Of a DNA stretch of 64,000 nucleotides, positions 58,694 to 64,000 are shown piece by piece. Position numbers and translations under genes: made by a program. The stretch covers positions 209,842 to 273,841 of the forward strand of contig CANLSH010000002.1 in the NCBI GenBank assembly GCA_947493705.1, given 5' to 3'. Numbering within the stretch: position 1 is the stretch's first letter; every line of letters begins with the position of its first letter. The notes beneath the pieces are model-generated. The model did not search any database and was not told where the DNA came from. It was given only the letters and a program-made list of their open reading frames with translations. Source of the DNA: an uncultured Arachnia sp. (GTDB taxonomy: Bacteria; Actinomycetota; Actinomycetes; Propionibacteriales; Propionibacteriaceae).

Positions 58694-60513
58694 TTCCCTA
58701 TGTGGGTGGTGTTTTTCGTCGCGTGGCGGTCCCACTGTGTGGTGAGCCGTTTCGGGAGAATGGGGTCTATGACGCAGACGTATCGGCCCAGGGGCGAGTC
58801 GTGACGTTGAGGATCACGCCGAGGCAGGCGGATCTGTTCCGGTCCACGACTGGGTACTGCGAGTCGCGGGTCGCCCCGGACTCGGTTTATGGGTTGCTGC
58901 ATCGGGAATGCGAGCGGCTGTTTCCCGATGAGATGTTTTCTGACCTGTTCACCGACGTGGGCCGCAGGTCGGTGCCGCCAATGATTGTGGCGGTGGTGAT
59001 GGTGTTGCAGCGCATCGAGGGCTGCAGCGACAGGGAGGCGGTGGACCGGTTCTGCTTCGACGCACGGTGGAAGTACGCTGCCGGCGGGCTGGATTTTGAC
59101 TACCCCGGGTTCGTGCGCACGGTATTGGTGGACATGCGCGCCAGGCTGGCCCGCTCCGTAGCGCCGAATCGGATCTTCAACACCGTCCTGGCGGTGGCTG
59201 ATGCTGCCGGGCTGGTGGGGCGGAAACGGGTGCTGGACTCGGCACCGATCTATGACGCGGTCGCCACGATGGACACCGTCACGCTGATCCGTTCAGCAAT
59301 CCGCGGCCTACTCAAAATTGCCGACGCCGGGTTGGCAGCTGAGGTGCGGGCGGTGTTGACCCGTGATGATGATTACACCGCGCCGGGTAAACCGTGTTGT
59401 GACTTCGACGACCCGGAGGCCAGGATCGCTCTGGTCGACGCTTTGGCCCGCGATGGCATGGCCGCGTTGGAGGTGGTGGAAGGACGCGAACTCTTGGAGA
59501 CGGTGGCCCGGGCCGCAGAGCTGTTGGCCACAGTGCTGGGCCAAGACCTTGATGAGGATGAGGCGGAGATGTTTCGGATCGCGCGTCGGGTCGCGAAGGA
59601 CCGGGCGATCTCCACGGTCGACCCGCAGACCCGACACGGACACAAGACCGCCGCGCGTGGCTTCGACGGGTACAAGGGCCATATTGGTGCTGATCCGGAG
59701 TCGGAGATCATCACGGCCACCCACGTCACCCCAGGCAATGCCGGGGATGCCAGCGTCGCTGAAGACCTGATCGTGGACCTGATCAACACCGACACCGACA
59801 CCGGCGCTGAGGGTGACACGGGCGACGGGCGACACAGCGACGGGCAACACGGCGACGGGCAACACGGCGACGGGCAACACGGCGAGGATGCGACTCCGGC
59901 GGATACCGGGGTTGGGTCGGTGGCCGATGACGCCGCTGACGGTGACGGCGCCGTGGTATATGGGGATAATGCCTACGGGACCGGGGCGATGCATGACCGG
60001 CTCGAGCGGGCTGGGATCGCCTCCAAATGCAAGACCCAGCAGCCGGTGGCTGCAGGTGGCAGGTTCACCAAGAACCACTTCGATATTGATCTGGACCAGG
60101 ACACCGTGGGCTGCCCGGCCGGGCAGCAGGCACCGATCCGCCGTCACAGCGACGGGGGCGGCACCGCCCGCTTCGGCCAGGTCTGCGCCGGCTGTCCGCT
60201 GCGGCAGCAGTGCACCCTCTCTGCTGCCGGGCGCAGCATCCAGATCGGCGCCTTCGAGCGTCAACTCGCCGCCGCCCGGGAACGTCAACGCGACCCCGCC
60301 TGGGTCCAGGATTATCGGGCCAGCCGCCCCAAAGTAGAACGCAAGATCGGCCACCTGATGCGCCGCCGACACGGCGGACGCCGGGCCCGAGTCCGAGGCA
60401 ACACCAAAATCGCAGCCGATTTCAGTCTCCTGGCCGCCGCAGCCAATCTCGCACGCCTTGCCGTACTCCGCCTGACCCGCACAACGAGAGGATGGACGAT
60501 CGCCACCGCCTAA
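58690..60513 (+). mobile_element. IS1182-type transposase
   Basis: A frame of up to 607 residues, probably starting at an internal codon such as GTG 58801, since the first 35 residues look unlike the family. The DUF772-like N-terminus ('FPDEMFSDLFTDVGRRSVPP', 'VDRFCFDARWKYAAG') is followed by a DDE domain: 'RVLDSAPIYDAVA', 'GHKTAARGFDGYKGHIGAD' and 'VVYGDNAYGTG'. The C-terminal zinc-like 'CAGCPLRQQC' and 'RPKVERKIGHLMRRRHGGRRARVRG' (in part) complete it. An Asp/Gly/His tandem repeat sits inside near residues 380-398. The element ends could not be fixed. Confidence 0.88.
59824..59885 (+). repeat. 15-bp tandem repeat inside the transposase
   Basis: Four tandem copies of a 15-base unit like GACGGGCAACACGGC encode 'DGQHG' repeats in the IS1182-type transposase. 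The last three units are identical, so the array may have expanded recently or may vary between copies. Confidence 0.85.
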
Positions 60514-61320
60514 CAACCCAGGGCAAGGGCCCTCAGCGACTCATCACCGGTCCTCCTGGGTCCCTGAGCGTCCCCGTACGCCTCTCACCGCCACGAGGAG
60601 AGACCTCAAGCGGTCAAGGCCGGACCAGCCCGGCAGCCTCTGAGTCCAACTCCGACCACAGCGGCGAGCCCCAAGACCCCGTTCAACACCACCCACCTAG
60701 GTCCATTCAGACTTCGATGGCCGGCCCAACTCCAACCATGAGGGGCGCCCTGGCCGGGCGCGCGTCATCACCCATGTCGAGGCTCACACGAGAATCAGCG
60801 CAATCATCGGGGCCGGCGGCCACAGCCTGATCTTAGGACGACGCCTACGACGTACAGCCAAAACGACAGGAGCGCCATGTGTTTTTCCAAGCCTCAATCG
60901 GCGCCTCGAGCGATTGCCCAACAACTTCCCGCCACGAGGACACCCGACACCACGAGCCACCCGTGGAAGCCGACCCAGGGAGCGATCGCCAGCAACGCCA
61001 GCAATACCAAAGAGACCGAATCACGCAGACCGGAACGGCTTTCGTTTGAGCTTCGCGTTCACAGTCGATGGCCGGCAGCGCTGGCAGAAGATTCGACTTC
61101 TTGAACCTATCAACGACGAGGAAGCAACCGCCCGCTGATGGGCTACCGCCGTTCCTCGTGGCTCCGGACAGCGTCGGTGTCCGTCAACTTGGCTGCGGCT
61201 CGGGCGCCGAGAAGCGAAGTTAGCTGGATGGCTCGCGTGGAAGTAGGCCAAGTCATATAGTCCTGCTCCTCCTACGGGTGCTCGAAAAGCACCTGTTCTT
61301 GAGCATGAGACACTTCCGAG
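60514..61320. other. Gene-poor gap after the IS1182-type element
   Basis: About 800 bp lie between the transposase and hicA. The 5' part probably holds the right end of the insertion sequence, but no inverted repeat was found. One small frame at 60877-61104 has a ribosome site and is listed separately. Nothing else was recognised. Confidence 0.5.
60877..61104 (+). CDS. Small ORF with a good ribosome site, possible phage-like remnant
   Basis: A 75-codon frame preceded by ACAGGAGCGCC. The start 'MCFSKPQSAPRA' recalls small Pro-rich proteins of tailed phages. The second half does not look like that family, and a second frame ending at 61138 ('FRLSFAFTVDGRQRW') seems more protein-like, so a frameshift is possible. 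This is weak evidence. Confidence 0.25.
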   Translation: MCFSKPQSAPRAIAQQLPATRTPDTTSHPWKPTQGAIASNASNTKETESRRPERLSFELRVHSRWPAALAEDSTS

Positions 61321-61560
61321 GTGCCGAAGTATCCTTCCATGAAGTCAGGAGAGATGCTGTCGTTGCTCTACAGTCTCGGGTATAGCATCAAGCGACAGAA
61401 AGGTTCGCACAAGCATCTTGAGTGTCCCAACCGTCCTCGGGTGCTGTTTGCGTTCCACGATGGAGCGACCATACCTCCGGGCCTCGTGAGGAAGATCCTC
61501 CTGCGAGATGCAGGGCTTACTCCCGAAGAGGCGGCTGGTATTCTCGGTTTGAAAGGGTGA
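61321..61560 (+). CDS. hicA: HicA-type toxin
   Basis: A 79-residue protein of the HicA mRNA interferase family. 'MKSGEMLSLLYSLGYSIKRQ' leads into 'KGSHKHLECPN' with the catalytic His. It ends 'IPPGLVRKILLRDAGLTPEE'. The start is GTG at 61321, but ATG 61339 is also possible. The partner hicB follows five bases after the stop. HicA cuts mRNA and stops growth when free of HicB. Confidence 0.9.
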   Translation: MPKYPSMKSGEMLSLLYSLGYSIKRQKGSHKHLECPNRPRVLFAFHDGATIPPGLVRKILLRDAGLTPEEAAGILGLKG

Positions 61561-61565
61561 GGGAT

Positions 61566-61877
61566 ATGCGTCAGGTCAAGGTTATTTATCACATCGAGGA
61601 CGGCTCGTGGTGGGCGGAGTCCCCAAGCATCGCTGGATTCAGCGCCGCAGCAGACACCCTCACCGAACTCAAACGCACTGTTACAGAAGGTATGGACTTC
61701 TTCCTCGAAGGCGAAGAATTTCAGTTGGTAGAAGTTAGTGATTTCATTGTAACCCGTCCTAGCAACGCGCCATGGTGGACAGTTAAGCAAAGCACCACAA
61801 GTGGAATGGTTGCCAGAGGAAGCGGTCACAGACGTGCAGTTACAGTTAGCTCTAACCAAGAGCTGGTCTCTGCATGA
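61566..61877 (+). CDS. hicB: HicB-type antitoxin
   Basis: A 103-residue HicB-like antitoxin. 'YHIEDGSWWAESPSIAGFSA' and 'TLTELKRTVTEGMDFFLEGE' form the typical HicB core that covers the toxin. The C-terminal half lacks an obvious ribbon-helix-helix or HTH DNA-binding domain. AAGGGTGAGGG precedes ATG 61566. The stop overlaps the next ATG as ATGA (61874-61877). Confidence 0.87.
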   Translation: MRQVKVIYHIEDGSWWAESPSIAGFSAAADTLTELKRTVTEGMDFFLEGEEFQLVEVSDFIVTRPSNAPWWTVKQSTTSGMVARGSGHRRAVTVSSNQELVSA

Positions 61878-62371
61878 GTGAACTGTCCGAACAAGCCACT
61901 ACGTCTATACTTCTTTCTGATTTCGCTAATGTTACTGAAGTTGGCAAACTCAATGTCGTTGGGGCGGGCGTCACGATGCTGGGTTTCGAAGCGCAGCAAG
62001 GCGTAACGGCCCGATTCTCGTTGGTGGCGATTATTGAGGCTCCCCCTTCAGTTTCGCTGCCTGTTGATTGCACTATTGAGTTCACCCTCTACAGCGAGGG
62101 CTCAATCGTGGAAGTTCCCGGGCCGGCAGGCCCACAGACCATGCGTATCGGGCAGACAAGCACGATTGAGATCCCTGCTCTACCCGTCAACGCCGCGCTA
62201 CGCGGAAAATTGAGCGGGCGGAACATCACAGTCCTAGACTTTTCTAGCGGGCTACCTTTAATCCCTGGCACGATCTATGAGTGGGTCGTCCAAATCGACG
62301 GGGATTCAACGGAAAGACATACTTATCCGTTCATCGTCGCCGGGCCACAGCAGCAACCGGTTATTGGATAG
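61874..62371 (+). CDS. DUF6941-like protein co-translated with hicAB
   Basis: A 165-residue protein that overlaps hicB by four bases. It has no signal peptide or membrane helix. 'LLSDFANVTEVGKLNVVGAG' near the N-terminus and 'LPLIPGTIYEWVVQIDGDS' near the C-terminus resemble the beta-sandwich DUF6941 family. No enzyme motif is seen. Its tight coupling to a toxin-antitoxin pair is unusual. Confidence 0.75.
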   Translation: MSELSEQATTSILLSDFANVTEVGKLNVVGAGVTMLGFEAQQGVTARFSLVAIIEAPPSVSLPVDCTIEFTLYSEGSIVEVPGPAGPQTMRIGQTSTIEIPALPVNAALRGKLSGRNITVLDFSSGLPLIPGTIYEWVVQIDGDSTERHTYPFIVAGPQQQPVIG

Positions 62372-63164
62372 TCAAAATACGATATGGCAGGTTGCTTGCG
62401 GTACAACTAGCTAGTTTCGTGGCACTAGCGTTCCGCCTTGTCGCCCGCTGCGATGCCGACAATGTGCGAGGGCTGTCCGGTACGCGTGGGAGTGTCAGCG
62501 TGCCGTCGACGTGGACGCTAAGGGCATTTGGGTCGATACCTCTATCCGGCAGCAGCGCTACGGCCACTCCCAACCTTTATGCGGGCCGTCAACGTTACGG
62601 TGCCCTGAAGGGTCTGCGTAGCCGATCACGAGCTTGGTCGCCTTCGAAGCTAGGTCGCAGAGTTGGGCCACCGGGCGACGCTGGATGAGCCGAGCCGTCG
62701 CATAGGAAGTGACCGCCTGGACTGAGCATACGTCCCACATCACCTCAACGCACTTTCGCCGTTGAGGTGATATACAACAGCGATCATGGTGATCGGATCG
62801 AAATGATGACTCATTTCGTTGGACTGCATCTATGGTCACGTTGTTCGATCCAGCGCATTAAACTCTGGGGATCTACCCCATGGTCTTGTCGATGCTTGTC
62901 CCATTGAATTGGGCTAAGTACTCTGGGAGGACGGAGAGTGGATCTCCGCGTCTGCGCCCGATGTTGAACGCGTTGCTGCGCACTTCGAGCAATCGAGTGA
63001 GGGTCCACGAGAGAAAATAGTCGTTGTGACTCTCAGGTGGTGCGTGCCTCTTATCTAGTCGGTCCCGCGGTGGCTGCTTCATGGCACCTAAATTCCCGTC
63101 GAGGGTCACCATTACATGATGGCGGTCTACCATTGCTGATCAAACGTTTGGATGACGTCGAATG
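62372..63164. other. Non-coding stretch with no recognised gene
   Basis: About 790 bp with lower GC and many stops. Short minus-strand frames at 62361-62573 and 62558-62839 have no recognised family. A perfect hairpin at 62739-62771 is the only clear structure. It may be decayed DNA of the mobile region. Confidence 0.5.
62739..62771. terminator. Perfect 12-bp hairpin of unknown role
   Basis: ATCACCTCAACG and CGTTGAGGTGAT form a perfect 12-bp stem with a 9-base loop. No gene ends close by, so it may be a leftover terminator or a recombination or protein-binding site. Confidence 0.45.
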
Positions 63165-63750
63165 CTAAATCCCGAGTCTGGTGGCGGCGTTGTCTTCCCA
63201 GGCTTTTCGACGTGGGTGTAGATACCGACGAGGCCAAGGATTTGTGGCGGGTTTGGTGGGCTCATTGTTGGGCAGTGGCGCCACGTTGGACGGCGTAGGT
63301 CGCGAACCCATACCCAGCGAGCGACCGGAGTAGCCGGTCGGTCTTACCCGGCCCTTCCTACGGCCGTGGTGATAGTCCGGGGCAGCCCATCCGGGCTCAG
63401 GGAGGTGGTGGTGGCGTTATTGCCTCCGGTGACTTTCCGGAACACCAGGCCCTCAGTGATAGACCCCAGTTCTAGCCAGTGGTCCAAGGCACGGATGGGA
63501 CAGGTGGCCTGGAGGGGGCCGCGGCCAGAACGATGTGTTCGAGTTGTCCGATCTGGTTGATTTTGGAGTGGGTGAGCTAAATGACGCGGCCGCGATCGTC
63601 TTGTCGGATCTGGTCCAGGGTGAGCACGGCGATCTCGGAGGGTCGCATCGTGGAAACGAACCCCAGCAGCAGTGCACGGTCTCGGGCACCGGTCAACGAT
63701 AGCTCGTTGTCGCGGGTTTATGCACGACGTCATCGCTGGGCCGGAAGTTG
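63165..63750 (-). pseudogene. Decayed tyrosine recombinase (integrase) C-terminal domain
   Basis: On the minus strand, pieces in several frames line up as a tyrosine recombinase catalytic domain. 'LSLTGARDRALLLGF' and 'STMRPSEIAVLTLDQIR' come first and hold the first catalytic Arg. Then follow 'ATCPIRALDHWLELGSITEG' and 'SLAGYGFATYAVQRGATAQQ' with a TGA stop at 63262-63264, then 'HQTRHKSLA' and 'GIYTHVEK' with the Tyr. A TAG at 63577-63579 and at least three frameshifts interrupt it, so it is dead. It marks a lost mobile element. Confidence 0.8.
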
Positions 63751-63775
63751 TCAAGGTGGGTTGGGCCAGTACGAG

Positions 63776-64000
63776 TTAAGCGGCGACGGTTTCGTCGTCG
63801 GGTTTCGCGGGTTGGTTGATCCACGCCGAATTGGGGATGTTCAGGATCTTCGGATCCTGGTTGGTGGTGAACCGCTCAGGATTACTGGCCCTGGCCTTGG
63901 CCAAGGTGGAGGCTCTTTTCTCGGTTTTCGCGGCTGCCAGTCCGTAGTGGACATCGGCGGGGGTGTTCAACCCGATCCCGCTATGGCGATGGTTGTGGTT
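63776..64000 (-). mobile_element. IS3-family transposase OrfB, C-terminal part, cut by window edge
   Basis: A minus-strand frame running off the right edge ends at 63776. 'NHRHSGIGLNTPADVHYGL' is the end of the integrase core of IS3-type OrfB. The tail 'ASNPERFTTNQDPKILNIPN' and 'AWINQP' is characteristic of an actinobacterial subgroup. The rest lies outside the window, so intactness is unknown. Confidence 0.85.

Noticed and set aside
59824..59885. Short tandem repeat as a CRISPR array
   Set aside because: Units are contiguous without spacers and lie in frame inside a transposase.

Overview
The window is about 64 kb of high-GC actinobacterial DNA. GC-rich third positions, TGA stops with ATGA overlaps between operon genes, many CUT1 sugar ABC importers with ROK and LacI repressors, a cydABDC block and several apparently leaderless genes (TANNNT six bases before the start codon) all fit a Propionibacteriaceae-like organism. 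That family assignment is inference. No rRNA or tRNA gene was seen.

Layout. (1) 85-1359: a family 4 glycosyltransferase. (2) 1551-13304: a ROK regulator followed by a tight operon of a TIM-barrel sugar isomerase/epimerase, a Gfo/Idh/MocA oxidoreductase, a complete ABC importer (binding lipoprotein, two permeases, ATPase), a GH38 alpha-mannosidase and a PHP-domain phosphohydrolase; it looks like a mannoside uptake and breakdown locus. (3) 13393-14657: a frameshifted saccharopine-dehydrogenase-like gene. (4) 14801-20583: cydC, cydD, cydB, cydA for cytochrome bd oxidase, with a divergent BlaI/MecI-type regulator. (5) 21107-35772: a PPK2 kinase, a Fic protein between two long direct repeats, an ABC transporter with its two-component system, a solitary Phd-type antitoxin, an MFS transporter, ASCH and MOSC proteins, and a TetR-controlled heterodimeric ABC exporter. 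(6) 35887-42153: an alpha-glucoside importer with a GH13 alpha-glucosidase and a divergent ROK repressor. (7) 42180-55392: an ebg-like island: a LacI repressor, ebgA, ebgC and a YgjI-like transporter on one side; an EamA exporter, an ABC importer and a GH63 hydrolase converging from the other. (8) 55531-58211: lysS and a frameshifted transaldolase gene. (9) 58541-64000: a mobile-element-rich end with an IS1182-type transposase, a hicA-hicB-DUF trio, a decayed tyrosine recombinase and the end of an IS3-family transposase.

How the genes work together. Three separate oligosaccharide import systems each sit beside a glycosidase (GH38, GH13, GH63), and a fourth locus carries a GH2 beta-galactosidase with its own permease. 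Only the first importer has its own ATPase. The clearest regulatory signal is an exact 17-bp LacI-type operator found just upstream of ebgA (43320-43336) and again upstream of the EamA gene (55407-55423). It brackets the two convergent operons and suggests one LacI repressor controls the whole 43-55 kb island. Two otherwise normal genes are each broken by a single missing base, so base-call errors are possible.
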